From assembly GCF_900168165.1 (NCBI RefSeq), contig NZ_FUYV01000005.1:1-64000 (forward strand): a stretch of DNA of 64,000 bases, in the 5' to 3' direction. The DNA comes from Alkalitalea saponilacus (lineage in GTDB: Bacteria > Bacteroidota > Bacteroidia > Bacteroidales > Marinilabiliaceae). Shown piece by piece: positions 15,126-24,995 of this stretch; the first letter of the stretch is position 1; each line of letters begins with the position of its first letter. The notes beneath the pieces are model-generated. The model was given only the letters and a program-made list of their open reading frames with translations, searched no databases and was not told the DNA's origin. The position numbers and the translations under genes are program-made.

Positions 15126-16403
15126 TCAATCATTTGAAATTCGTTCACGAATTTCCTGATCGGTTGGCGGAACTAAAACATCTTTCATCATCGCCTCCTT
15201 ATCTCCGTTGTATGTTTTCGTGATGGGCATACCATCCCTTGTGAGGCCATTAAATACACCTTCATCAACCAAATCCCAAATGGCGTATTTGGCTTGTGCT
15301 TGCAGGTTGATCAGACCAAAATGATTCTCCGAACCCAGCGGATTATTCGAATCTTTCCACTTTTCGTCAAATGCTTCGAAATAGAAGCAGGTGATCCCCT
15401 CCCTGTTTGTCCATTCTCTGATGTGCCAATAATAGAGAGCTGATTTATATTCATCAATGGCCCGGGCTCCATCGGCCCCGTAAAATTCATTAGATACTGT
15501 GGCCCATCCGGTTTCACCTATATGAACCGGTTTATCAATTCCCAAACTTTGCATGTAGCTAACCACGCTGTTATATTTATCAATGGCTTCATTTTTGGCT
15601 CGCAACATGGCGGCGTCGATTTTTTCTAAATCCGACAAATGAAGTTCATCATCCCGAACTCCCCAGAAATGTGGCTGATAATGGGTGTAATGCATTGGAT
15701 AAATATGCATGGAGATAAAATCCACGGCTTTCATCAATTTGGTCAAATCTTCCACATGGTATTCGCTTCCGCCGCCTCCCCAAGATGAAAAATCGTCTGA
15801 ACTCGTAATCCAGAGAGTTTCCGGCAGTTCTCCTTTTTGTTTTAAATCCTGCAAATAATTCACCCAATTGAGGATGATGGCAGGCTCCACATAGTAATCC
15901 CAGGCCCAGTGAACCATGGCCTCGTTACCCACAGCAATAATCAACACGATGTCCGGATAAAGTTGTGTTAATTCAACCGCACGTGCTATTTCAACGGCAT
16001 TTCGATCACTCTCTTCACTACGAATGCGATCTGGAAGATCAGTCCATGCATTTTTGCAGTCGATCCATGCACCCAGCATCACGTACATTTCAAATTCGGG
16101 ATCGTCATCCTTCATTTGCCTGATTGCTTCAAGCAAATTTGCTGCTTCATCGTAGTGCACATTATAGGTTCTGAGAAGTTTAATTCCCATAGCAGAAAGA
16201 ATCTTCATATCCTCTTTGAGTTGCGGAATGGTTGGTTGAATCTCTCTGGATATTTCTCTGTAACCTCCATAGGAAATGGCTTGATATTCGGGATTTCCCA
16301 GAATATCCGCAGCTGTTTTTCCCATGTACTTCTCAGCCGGTGAACAAGATATAATCATTGTTACTGCTATAAATGCTATTAATAGTTTAAAATGTTTTTT
16401 CAT
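15126..16403 (-). CDS. GH17-family beta-glucanase lipoprotein
   Basis: 425 residues. Signal with lipobox MIISC at residues 16-20, so a membrane-anchored lipoprotein. The rest forms a (beta/alpha)8 glycosidase with acid/base E160 in AVGNEAM and nucleophile E296 in HIGETGWAT, the pattern of family GH17 (beta-1,3-glucan hydrolases or transferases). LRTYNVHYDEAANLLEAI at 76-93 is also typical. It likely cleaves laminarin-like glucan outside the cell or in the periplasm to feed the symporter and the cytoplasmic phosphorylase encoded next to it. It could instead be a glucanosyltransferase. Confidence 0.85.
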   Translation of the reverse strand: MKKHFKLLIAFIAVTMIISCSPAEKYMGKTAADILGNPEYQAISYGGYREISREIQPTIPQLKEDMKILSAMGIKLLRTYNVHYDEAANLLEAIRQMKDDDPEFEMYVMLGAWIDCKNAWTDLPDRIRSEESDRNAVEIARAVELTQLYPDIVLIIAVGNEAMVHWAWDYYVEPAIILNWVNYLQDLKQKGELPETLWITSSDDFSSWGGGGSEYHVEDLTKLMKAVDFISMHIYPMHYTHYQPHFWGVRDDELHLSDLEKIDAAMLRAKNEAIDKYNSVVSYMQSLGIDKPVHIGETGWATVSNEFYGADGARAIDEYKSALYYWHIREWTNREGITCFYFEAFDEKWKDSNNPLGSENHFGLINLQAQAKYAIWDLVDEGVFNGLTRDGMPITKTYNGDKEAMMKDVLVPPTDQEIRERISND

Positions 16404-16550
16404 CCGAAAATAATTTAGTTAATTAATTGGCCGAATGGAACTTCCATGAGGTGTTATTTTGACTACGTCGATCTTCGATTCATTTTCTTGTTGTGAGTTT
16501 CCCACTCATGGGCGTTTCATTATGATTTAAGTTTTGGTTCATGGATATTG

Positions 16551-19500
16551 CTAAAAAGAGACCTCCAGGCGTTCAATTTTACCTGTTCTCTTAAAAATGA
16601 GACTGCTGATTGATCGGCTTAAGATGTTGTTTTTAACCTCCTCCTTTTCTCCGTTGGAATAATAAATCATGATGTTGCTATTTCCGGTTTGAGAATAAAT
16701 CACCGGAACCGTGCAGTATGTAAAGGCCAGTTCTCCCTCTTTCAGTTGGATTTGCCTTTCCTCACCGGTAACGGTGAGATATGTGAAGGTGTTTTCTTCA
16801 GATAAAAACTCATCTTTGACTAGCAAAACTGGATTGAATTGCAACTGACCATCATCGACGAAAACCCCTATTTCTGAGAATCTAACCAAAATATCCTCCT
16901 TCACTTGACCCGTCATTCCAGGCTGCTGAGCCCCCCGGTGTTTTGGAGTGTGGGAATATGGATCGGTGGGGAATGCGCCATACAGTTCAGGAGATTTATG
17001 TACACCAATGCCTGCACCAATTTCGTAATAGTGATCCGTCAGTCTTCCAATTATTTTCTCATCAGCCTTTTCTTCAATGGCTTGCAAACAGCACTCCTGC
17101 ACAGCCAGATGTAATTTGGAAACCATATGCCAATAAATGGATCCAAGTCCCTCATAACCATAGAAAGTTCCTGATCGTCCTGTGAAAGCTTTATGGTTAA
17201 ATACTTTTTCAAATATCTCCAGAACCAGCTCTTTTTCCTTAACTGCAAGGTCTTTAAGGCCATCGTCATTCAACGATTCAAGAGATACTTTTACATCGTC
17301 GGCATTTTTAAAGTTTCCGTTGAAGTGGATCTCTCCCATCACATCCTGTTCAACAATCGCTTTATTGCCTTTTTTTACCAATTCTTTAATCAATTCAGAT
17401 GAGGCCGCATCAGTGGCAGGGATGGTGTTTTTCTGCAAAAATCCGGGTAAGTTTTTGTTCGGGTATAAGATATAGCTATACTGATCTTCACGGAACAAAG
17501 CGCTGCTTTTTAAGGAGTCCAATAATTCAAGCACTTCAGTTGAATTTAAATATCCTGCACTCAAAACAGCTACCTGTCCCTCAAGCATTTCACTTAAATA
17601 AGAACATGAAACACCTGATTCAGTTGCTGTCATCAAATTGTATGCATGATACAGCTTGTCCTCTCTTTGATTGGCTCGGATGGAATGCTGCAAATAATCA
17701 ATGGTAACTTTGGTGAAGCGTTTCAGATTTTGAAGAAGAAGTGAAACTTTCTTTCCTGAGAAACCATTTTGATAAATGGTTTCTCTGTACATTGACGCTG
17801 CGGTTCCCAGACTGTCCAATATCTCTTTTCTCTCCTGATCATTGATTTTTCCGGAAAGTAAATGGCTATATTTGTCAAGTGTTTCACCGATGGATTTTAA
17901 GAATTCTGCCAACTCTGCAGAGATTTCAACCTCATCAAATTTTGACCCCTCCAATGTCTTCTGGAAAAATGTCAAAAATCGGTGTAAGTAATAAAGTGTA
18001 ACCATGGAAACACCATTACCCACCAGCGCGTTGTTGGCATCGTTCCACTCAGGCCTTTGCGTATTGAGCCATATTCCGGTTTCAGGAATGAAGTTGGAGA
18101 CTTTGGCCAATACGGTTGCCAAAATTTTTTCGATGAAATTTACATGGTAAACATTTCTGTTTTGGGTTGTGAGAAGAGCACCGTCTGCACCAATTTTATC
18201 CCTCTGCTCGCGAATCGCCTGATCCCAATTATGGTCAAACTCAATGGTATCTTTAGGGTTCTTCATTATTTGGGAATGAGGCTTTATGATGTATGGAACA
18301 GCGGCATACACAAACCACTCCCGGTCAAACAGGGAGTGAATTTTCCCCGGGTGGTATTTTTCAATAAATTCGAAGAATTTTTGAAGATAGATGATCTGAT
18401 GATCGCCCCAATAACCGATGTATGACCATGGATTGTCCGGCTCAATGGTTTCCCAATCAAACCCGTCTTTGGTTACTCTGTATGGATTATACCCATCAAA
18501 AGTAGAAGCATTCAGGAATTTGAAAATCATTCCCTCTATAAAATCCGGATAAGAATGTGCCAGGGCTTCCCAGTTTTGGAAGATATCTCTCCAGTTACCT
18601 TCATAATCCAGGATCTCTGAACCATCTGTTTCGTCCTGGATGTTGATGGTAAAATAGTTCCATGGGCGACTTGGATCTCCGTGTCTGCGACTGAATTTTA
18701 AAGGTAAATACTCAATAGAAAGTCTTATTAAATCAACATCGTTGATAGTTTCTAATGATTCTTTCAACTCTGTATGAGTAAACGTTTCTGCAAGATTTTG
18801 AATAAAGTCCTGATTTTCTTCAACTGCTTTTTTGTTTGCTTTGCTGAGATAGTTTACAAAATCTGATTTTTTGATCTCATAGTTGTTGTCAAATATTCCC
18901 CCCCTCATGATGTTAAACATCACGTTCGAAAAATGACGGGTATCCTTAAGTTTATCGCCTGTGTTTTGAAGTCCGTCAGCACTTGCAACCAACTTAATGA
19001 GATTTTGAGTACCTGATTCAACATCGACAAGAATCTGTTGCATCAAATCTGTATCAGATTTGATGGTCTCTTTTAGTCTCACTACCTGAGAATGGTTTTG
19101 GTTCACTTCAGCAACAATCACCCATTCTTTAGATGAGTTCGCTGAAAGCGAAATCTCAGACGAGACAAAATAGGCACCTCTTTCTCCCTTAACATCACTT
19201 TCGCCGATTATTTTTCCAAAATTTCTGAATTTGTCGAGTTGTGCAGATGAGAGAAGGTGTGTAACCTGATCAAGTCCAATTGACCAGACGATATTCGCCT
19301 TCAGAGCCTCGCTGGGTTCGGCTCTGTCCACGATGATGGCACTAAGTGCAAAAATTCCAATTCCCGATTCCCTTTCCAGTTCACTTCTTTTGTAGGCGTC
19401 CACAAGATTGCTGGTGGAGCGCTGCAAGTCGCTTGGAACACCGTATGGCATAACATTCTGTATGCCATCCAGAACGTTAATCCGGCATGGTTTTGACGAG

Positions 19501-19970
19501 TTGTTGATGATTTCAGATCTCCTTACAAATCCAAATCGTTTGGATGAACTCCATTGATATCTGAAAGTTAAACCAATATCATGATTTATCTCTTCAAAAA
19601 TAATTTTGTTTCCGTAAATGCTTTTATATATATTTCTGCTGATGTTGTATTTATTGGTAAATCGTTCAGAAAAGGGTTCCAAAACCTGTTTCTCCCCATC
19701 GATTTCAACCTGAAAGATGGTTTTACTCCCGGTGGTATCAGCCGATTCTGTTATTTTATCGTCAGTATAGTATGGGAAAAGTGCGTATTCAGGGTTTTTT
19801 CTTCCGGCTGACAAGCCTCCATTACTGGAGATGTACATCCAATGGTTTGAATCGCTTACAATGCTCATGAAAAAGTGACGCATTGCATTGTGGTTGTTAA
19901 TTTTGAAGTAGCGCTCACCGTTATGATCCACTACCTCCATTTCAACTTTTTTGTTCTTCTCTGCTGTCAT
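16551..19970 (-). CDS. Large GH94-clan phosphorylase, GH149/GH161-like (beta-1,3-oligoglucan phosphorylase)
   Basis: 1139 residues without a signal peptide, so cytoplasmic. Features of inverting disaccharide/oligosaccharide phosphorylases: an N-terminal beta-sandwich (to about residue 340), an (alpha/alpha)6 catalytic region with YEGNWRDIFQNWEAL at 456-470 and WNDANNALV at 642-650 (D644 as proposed general acid), then a basic segment HRGAQQPGM near 1040 where phosphate would bind. Length and these motifs fit families GH149 or GH161, both described as beta-1,3-oligoglucan phosphorylases; I cannot separate the two by eye. It would release glucose-1-phosphate from imported oligosaccharides. First gene of the GH17-symporter cluster. 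Confidence 0.7.
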   Translation of the reverse strand: MTAEKNKKVEMEVVDHNGERYFKINNHNAMRHFFMSIVSDSNHWMYISSNGGLSAGRKNPEYALFPYYTDDKITESADTTGSKTIFQVEIDGEKQVLEPFSERFTNKYNISRNIYKSIYGNKIIFEEINHDIGLTFRYQWSSSKRFGFVRRSEIINNSSKPCRINVLDGIQNVMPYGVPSDLQRSTSNLVDAYKRSELERESGIGIFALSAIIVDRAEPSEALKANIVWSIGLDQVTHLLSSAQLDKFRNFGKIIGESDVKGERGAYFVSSEISLSANSSKEWVIVAEVNQNHSQVVRLKETIKSDTDLMQQILVDVESGTQNLIKLVASADGLQNTGDKLKDTRHFSNVMFNIMRGGIFDNNYEIKKSDFVNYLSKANKKAVEENQDFIQNLAETFTHTELKESLETINDVDLIRLSIEYLPLKFSRRHGDPSRPWNYFTINIQDETDGSEILDYEGNWRDIFQNWEALAHSYPDFIEGMIFKFLNASTFDGYNPYRVTKDGFDWETIEPDNPWSYIGYWGDHQIIYLQKFFEFIEKYHPGKIHSLFDREWFVYAAVPYIIKPHSQIMKNPKDTIEFDHNWDQAIREQRDKIGADGALLTTQNRNVYHVNFIEKILATVLAKVSNFIPETGIWLNTQRPEWNDANNALVGNGVSMVTLYYLHRFLTFFQKTLEGSKFDEVEISAELAEFLKSIGETLDKYSHLLSGKINDQERKEILDSLGTAASMYRETIYQNGFSGKKVSLLLQNLKRFTKVTIDYLQHSIRANQREDKLYHAYNLMTATESGVSCSYLSEMLEGQVAVLSAGYLNSTEVLELLDSLKSSALFREDQYSYILYPNKNLPGFLQKNTIPATDAASSELIKELVKKGNKAIVEQDVMGEIHFNGNFKNADDVKVSLESLNDDGLKDLAVKEKELVLEIFEKVFNHKAFTGRSGTFYGYEGLGSIYWHMVSKLHLAVQECCLQAIEEKADEKIIGRLTDHYYEIGAGIGVHKSPELYGAFPTDPYSHTPKHRGAQQPGMTGQVKEDILVRFSEIGVFVDDGQLQFNPVLLVKDEFLSEENTFTYLTVTGEERQIQLKEGELAFTYCTVPVIYSQTGNSNIMIYYSNGEKEEVKNNILSRSISSLIFKRTGKIERLEVSF

Positions 19971-20279
19971 AATACTAAATTGTGGTTATATGAAACGTGC
20001 CATGATAAAACGTTCTCAATCAGGAGAATCGAAAATTGGCGAGTTCTCATGAAATATCGAGAATGTTAAAAAACCTCTTGAAAAATCTGATTTAAGATTT
20101 CACTTTTTAAAAGTATCTGTTTCTGTTAATTATTATTAAATAACAGACTGCATAAAAAACTCGTAAAGAGAAGAAAACCACCTCATAAAAAACTCATCAG
20201 TCGTTGTTTGAAATATGGGGAGACAACAGAAAGACCAGGGATTCTAATGTGCATAGGAGAGACTTTTCTAATCTCATTT
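19971..20279. other. Gene-free stretch upstream of the phosphorylase
   Basis: About 310 bp with no supported ORF; the promoter of the minus-strand glucan cluster should be here but I see no clear TAnnTTTG element on that strand. Right end merges into the decayed tspO copy. Confidence 0.5.
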
Positions 20280-20564
20280 TCCTGGTTTGGCAGCAGGATG
20301 CCTCCAGAGAATGAAATTTGGCAATTATCGGCTTCTTTATTCAGCTGTTGCTTAATTTCGAATGGAGTTTTCTGTTTTTCTACTATAAAATGCCGGGATT
20401 GGCTTAGATTGAAATTATCTTACTGTGAGTCATTATCATGATGATGTTTTTGGCATTTTACAGAGTTAAACCATTGGCTGCATACCTCAACATCCCATAT
20501 TTTCTATGAGTAAGCTTTGCAATGGCAATCAATGCAGGTTTCCATTTTTTTTAACAGGAGCTGA
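20280..20564 (+). pseudogene. Decayed copy of the 3' end of tspO
   Basis: Nearly base-for-base match to 12528-12806: GCAGGATGCCTCCAGAGA, then TTTATTCAGCTGTTGCTTAA, ATGCCGGGATTGGCTT and ATACCTCAACATCCCATATT occur in both. Unlike the intact gene this copy has in-frame stops (for example TTGGCTTAGATTG and TTACTGTGAGTC and TTCTATGAGTAAG). The 5' half of tspO is missing. Homology continues downstream into the former intergenic sequence. Confidence 0.85.
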
Positions 20565-20647
20565 TATAATAAAAGAGGAAATCGGTATCATTTTTAACTA
20601 ATGAGAACCAAATTAATAACCCTCTCCAAAAAATTAAAATTCTTAAA

Positions 20648-20745
20648 GGTGAAAAGGCCTGTTATTTTAATTTCATTATTATTCATCAGTTTCAACCTGA
20701 CTTTTGAGCAAAATGATCCAACTGATTCTTTGTCGAGCTTCAAAA
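20648..20745 (+). pseudogene. Decayed copy of the start of the secreted glycine-zipper protein gene
   Basis: Follows the tspO remnant as the intact gene follows tspO at 13014. The DNA segments TTCATTATTATTCATCAG and TTCAACCTGACTTTTGAGCA mirror TTCACTATTCATCGTCAG and TTCAGTTTGACTTTTGGGCA. The encoded piece, VILISLLFISFNLTFEQNDP, matches IIIISLFIVSFSLTFGQSAV, after which similarity ends. The open frame from 20601 to 20900 contains this piece but runs into the terminator and the rhodanese gene, so I do not treat it as a real gene. Confidence 0.65.
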
Positions 20746-20793
20746 ATATTAAGGAACAACTCACCAAACGTCAGAATAAATGTATTTCAAATA

Positions 20794-20826
20794 AAAAAGA
20801 GCTGTCTCCCAAGACGGCTCTTTTTG
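20794..20826. terminator. Terminator after the rhodanese gene
   Basis: Stem AAAAAGAGCTGTCT/AGACGGCTCTTTTT (one G-T type mismatch) around CCCA, with T or A runs on both sides. It lies 23 bp beyond the stop of the minus-strand rhodanese gene. Confidence 0.75.
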
Positions 20827-20848
20827 TAACTCTAAATGGTTGTAAAAC

Positions 20849-21805
20849 CTACAATTCCATATCATGTTCTAATACCCAGGCTTGGGCTGAACCATCGTAA
20901 AATTTCACATTTCTATACCCAAGTAGCGAATGTATTACAAAATATCCGGTACTGGTGTATCCGCCAACGCCACAATAAATGATGATTTCTTCATGTTTAG
21001 AAACACCGGGACCTACAGCTGCTTTGAACAACTCTTTCAACTCATTGATTGATTTAAATGTATCATCTTCGTTCCATACATCAACAACCGGCATGGAAAC
21101 AGCAGTAGGAATATGCCCGGCTTTAGACGCCCATGGTTCAATCACCTCGCCTGAATAAACATCGGCGTCGCGGGTGTCAATAATAATTTTGGAACCAATA
21201 CTGGCTTCAACATATTCGGTAGAAACAAAAAGATTCTGCTTGGGATTGGCCACAAAAGTTGTGGCTGGCAATTCTGTTGGTTCTGTTTCCAGTGCAAAGC
21301 CCTCCTCCACCCATTTATTGATGCCTCCATTAAGAATGGCAACATTCTTAACGCCCACATAGTGCAAGGTGGCAAACACACGCGTTGCATTCGCTAAAAC
21401 GTATGGTGGTTGTGGCGCCACGGTGTTTCCCGAAATCAAAACAACTTTTGAATCGTTAGAAACACCTGCTTCACCAAGCATCTCCTCAAGGTCACCAACA
21501 GGAGGGAGCTCCATTAGTAACTCATCTGACACAATCCAGGCAGACACTGGCATCAAAATAGGAATGTTTATTGAGCCGGGAACATGCCCTTCCAAATATT
21601 CTTCCTGAGATCTCACATCTACTACCACAACCTTTTCGAAATCTTTAATGGCATTAAGATTGATGGCTGAAATAAGTGGTTGGCAAATTCCATCAGCGGG
21701 ATTAATGATTACTCCATTTTTTCTTAGCCAATCTTCCGAACAGCCAAAACAACTTAATATTGCGATTGCTGCAATAATCAAAAAGGTAATCTTTGTTTTT
21801 TTCAT
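20849..21805 (-). CDS. Two-domain rhodanese (sulfurtransferase) lipoprotein
   Basis: 318 residues. The signal region IAAIAILSCFGC has a cysteine suitable for lipidation (C19 or C22). Two rhodanese domains follow: domain 1 with VVVDVRSQEEYLEGHVPGS, and domain 2 with IIDTRDADVY and the active loop YCGVGGYTS carrying the catalytic cysteine. The equivalent loop of domain 1 (LISGNTVAP) lacks cysteine, the usual arrangement in thiosulfate or 3-mercaptopyruvate sulfurtransferases (SseA type), which move sulfane sulfur to cyanide or thiols. Being exported is less common. Convergent with the duplicated remnants. Confidence 0.85.
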   Translation of the reverse strand: MKKTKITFLIIAAIAILSCFGCSEDWLRKNGVIINPADGICQPLISAINLNAIKDFEKVVVVDVRSQEEYLEGHVPGSINIPILMPVSAWIVSDELLMELPPVGDLEEMLGEAGVSNDSKVVLISGNTVAPQPPYVLANATRVFATLHYVGVKNVAILNGGINKWVEEGFALETEPTELPATTFVANPKQNLFVSTEYVEASIGSKIIIDTRDADVYSGEVIEPWASKAGHIPTAVSMPVVDVWNEDDTFKSINELKELFKAAVGPGVSKHEEIIIYCGVGGYTSTGYFVIHSLLGYRNVKFYDGSAQAWVLEHDMEL

Positions 21806-22403
21806 AATTTTTTGGGTTTAAAAATGGAAATTAAATTAAGGCAAATGCGAATAAAATTTTCGCTTACGATTATGTTTATTTGAAAAATATTGTGCTAATA
21901 CGAATGGTGGTTATTAATGAAGTTCAAATGGTTAAACAAATATCCTTTCTTCAAACTAAAGAGATTCCCATTTGTTAACTTTTTGAATTTTAGAACGATT
22001 AAAAATAATAATTTCAAATTAAGTATGCAAATAAACTGCTCAATCAAATAATTTTTCGAAGCCATTTTGAATTAATCATAATTTATATATTCTATAGCAA
22101 CTATACGAAAAGCATGGTATAATTGAATTCCGGGTTATAACCGTTGAGCAGAAATCGGTGCTTTATAAGAGCAATTTGAATAAACCCTGCAAAGTTAAGC
22201 TTGATGCACGAATTGAAATTGGAAATTTGAGACATCTTAATTTCGTCTTTAGGTTATCGGACTCTCTATCTTATCTCATCAAACATCAGCAAGAAGAGGG
22301 TGACATTAAACCAAAACCCTGGTTTTTGGTTTAAATTTTAACCAAAAGTTTTGCATATGAGGACTTCAATCCTATACACTGATATTCTTTAAATCCATTA
22401 AAA
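21806..22403. other. AT-rich gap between rhodanese and selO, with a hairpin
   Basis: 598 bp with no supported gene on either strand; divergent promoters should lie here. A hairpin at 22308-22333 (AAACCAAAA, loop CCCTGG, TTTTTGGTTT) is followed 10 nt later by AACCAAAAG, which repeats one arm. It could be an attenuator or operator for selO. I see no RNA gene. Confidence 0.45.
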
Positions 22404-23855
22404 ATGCGCAACAAAACAGACTTCAATCTGGAATATTCATATTTATCGCTTCCCAATAAGTTTTACAGTTTGGTAAAACCCATGCCGGTTGCTAAACCTG
22501 AATTATTTCTGCTCAACCATGAGCTTTGCAACGAACTCAACATTTCAACCAAAGACCCCGAATCTATCATCAATGCAATATATGGGAATGACCCTGACAA
22601 CTCAAAAACTTTTTCACAGGCATATGCAGGTCATCAATTCGGACATTTCACCATGCTGGGCGATGGAAGAGCGGTGGTGGTTGGTGAGCACATAACAGAT
22701 GGTGGCAACAGGTTCGATATGCAGCTAAAGGGCAGTGGAAAAACGCCTTACTCCCGGGCAGGAGATGGAAAAGCCACCTTAAAATCGATGCTCAGAGAAT
22801 ACCTGCTGAGTGAGGCCATACATCATTTAAACATTCCAACTTCACGAAGTCTTGCTGTTCTAAAAACGGGAGAAGTGGTGCGCAGAGAGACTCTTAACGA
22901 AGGAGCAGTTCTTATAAGAGTTATGAAAAGCCACATCAGAATAGGCACTTTTGAGTATGCCAGACATTTCGGCACCACAGATGATTTAAAGGCGCTTTTA
23001 CAATATACCATCAAAAGACTACTCCCTGATGTTGAGCAGAGTGAAAATCAGGCCTTAAGTCTTTTAAAAAAAGTGATATCACTTCAAATAGAGCTTGTTG
23101 TAAACTGGATGCGGGTAGGCTTTATTCATGGCGTGATGAATACAGACAATGTCTCCATAAGTGGCGAAACCTTTGATTTTGGCCCCTGTGCTTTTCTGAA
23201 TTCACATCATCCCGAAACTGTTTACAGCTCAATTGATGCTTACGGAAGATACTCCTTTGGAAACCAACCCGAAATAATGAAATGGAACATAGCAAGGCTT
23301 GCAGAAGCCTTGCTGCCGCTTATTCACAACGATTCCGAGACATCTCTCATGCTTGCTCAAAATGCCATTGATGAATTTGATGAAATATGGAATGAAAAAT
23401 ACTACTCAACCATGCTGAATAAGCTTGGGATTGAAAACAAAAACAAGGATTTCTATCCATTGGTTGACGAGTTACTTGAACTAATGACCAACCTTAAACT
23501 TGACTATACCAATACGTTTTATGCCTTAGGTACTGATGTCAATTCTAAAGACAATCCAAAGCAGAGACCAGAATTAAAAACATGGCTGGAAAAATGGCAA
23601 AATGCCATTTTTAAAAATTCCAATGGCTCTGAAACATCAAGAGAACTCATGAGTCTGAATAACCCGGTTTACATCCCTCGCAACCATTTGGTGGAACAAG
23701 CTTTGAATGAAGCAGTAGAAGGTAACATGACCTTATTTGACAGATTATTGGGCGTTTTAAAAACGCCCTATACCTATCAAAAGAACTGCGATTCTTTTAC
23801 AAAACAACCCGACACGGATTTTGAAATGAGATATCAGACTTTTTGCGGTACGTGA
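22404..23855 (+). CDS. selO: Protein adenylyltransferase SelO (UPF0061)
   Basis: 483 residues, a pseudokinase-fold enzyme that transfers AMP to protein hydroxyls. Seen: GDGRAVVVGEH (nucleotide loop), MQLKGSGKTPYSR (catalytic lysine), DGKATLKSMLREYLLSEAIH, HGVMNTDN (catalytic loop) and ETFDFGPCAFL (metal-binding DFG-like). The C-terminal TFCGT keeps the redox cysteine three residues from the end, as in E. coli SelO. Length fits. The last 22 bases overlap tail to tail with the CPBP protease gene on the opposite strand. By family, expected to act in oxidative stress response. Confidence 0.93.
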   Translation: MRNKTDFNLEYSYLSLPNKFYSLVKPMPVAKPELFLLNHELCNELNISTKDPESIINAIYGNDPDNSKTFSQAYAGHQFGHFTMLGDGRAVVVGEHITDGGNRFDMQLKGSGKTPYSRAGDGKATLKSMLREYLLSEAIHHLNIPTSRSLAVLKTGEVVRRETLNEGAVLIRVMKSHIRIGTFEYARHFGTTDDLKALLQYTIKRLLPDVEQSENQALSLLKKVISLQIELVVNWMRVGFIHGVMNTDNVSISGETFDFGPCAFLNSHHPETVYSSIDAYGRYSFGNQPEIMKWNIARLAEALLPLIHNDSETSLMLAQNAIDEFDEIWNEKYYSTMLNKLGIENKNKDFYPLVDELLELMTNLKLDYTNTFYALGTDVNSKDNPKQRPELKTWLEKWQNAIFKNSNGSETSRELMSLNNPVYIPRNHLVEQALNEAVEGNMTLFDRLLGVLKTPYTYQKNCDSFTKQPDTDFEMRYQTFCGT

Positions 23856-24739
23856 TGATACCGAAACAGCACCAACAACCCCACTACTACCACAACACTT
23901 ACCACAGCAGGCCAACCGCCATAGCTACCGGTTGATACATCAAGTGGATTTATTTCAGGTTTAGCGGCTCGGAAATAGTAAAATAGCAGCAGAGCCATCA
24001 GATTATTAAAAAAATGAGCCACAATGGGATACCAAATACTCTTCCCATAAACCAGCAAATATCCCAACAAAGCGCCAAGCACAAAGCGGGGAGCAAAAGT
24101 TAGAAACTGCATGTGCATGGCACTGAACAAAAAAGCCGTGAACCAAACCGCTGCATGTTTATTGTTCACGATTCTTTGTACCGTTGGCTGAATGGCTCCC
24201 CTGAACAACAACTCCTCGCCTATTCCCGGAAGAATTGCCATTAAAAATATATTGAAAAGGATGATTCCTGTATTTTGAGTGTCCAAAAATTTGAAAATCA
24301 TATTTCCGGCACTGGCTTCGGCTGATTTCATCCAGTTTTCAATTCCTCCCATAGAAGATGGCAGAACCAATCTGGTATTTACTTCTGCAAGCCATGAGGA
24401 AAGCGGTTGTGCAGCAAAAATTAGTAAAACTGACAACAACATCAGTCTGAATTTTGCTGAGCCAAACCAGAGCCAGTTTACGGGGTAATGGGAGAACAGT
24501 CGGGCAGCCACCAATGACGGAACAATGAAAACGGCAAAACTCTGCACCAATTGAACATACCGGTACATCCAAATGGTTGCATCCCCCCTGCCTATGGCCA
24601 TTACTGAATCCATGCCGGCGAAAGGAATGGCCAGTGCCAGACCAAATAGTGAGACAAAAATGGCTGACAAAATCACCAACACAAACAGCAACAACAAATG
24701 AAACATCGGGGGATACTCTGCAAAGACACCTCTTCTCAT
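23834..24739 (-). CDS. CPBP-family intramembrane metalloprotease
   Basis: 301 residues with about eight membrane segments. The conserved CPBP/Abi motifs are EELLFRGAI (motif 1: EExxxR, zinc and catalysis), a later SAMHMQF histidine, and AHFFNN (HxxxN). These enzymes process prenylated or other membrane peptides or confer bacteriocin self-immunity; the bacterial role here is unknown. Overlaps the end of selO by 22 bp, tail to tail. Confidence 0.88.
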   Translation of the reverse strand: MRRGVFAEYPPMFHLLLLFVLVILSAIFVSLFGLALAIPFAGMDSVMAIGRGDATIWMYRYVQLVQSFAVFIVPSLVAARLFSHYPVNWLWFGSAKFRLMLLSVLLIFAAQPLSSWLAEVNTRLVLPSSMGGIENWMKSAEASAGNMIFKFLDTQNTGIILFNIFLMAILPGIGEELLFRGAIQPTVQRIVNNKHAAVWFTAFLFSAMHMQFLTFAPRFVLGALLGYLLVYGKSIWYPIVAHFFNNLMALLLFYYFRAAKPEINPLDVSTGSYGGWPAVVSVVVVVGLLVLFRYHHVPQKV

Positions 24740-24995
24740 TAATCTATTTTTTATCGGTTCGATTCAAAAATAACGATGTTTTTTGAATCATGAGAGTTAA
24801 GAAGACCAAATAATTAAATTTTACACCACCATTATCAGCCGCCAAACCACCAGAAATCTTCAACAAAAAAGCGGAATGCATTAAGTCATCATTGCAATTT
24901 ATACCAAAAATTGGTAATTTTGAGTAGCGTTGCAAGACATCCACGAGTCATGTCGAAACCTTCGACACCCAAGACTGTGATTATATGGCGAGTTC

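Noticed and set aside
20601-20900. A 99-residue plus-strand frame after the decayed tspO copy
   Set aside because: Only the first part matches the secreted protein's start; the rest runs through a terminator and antisense into the rhodanese gene.
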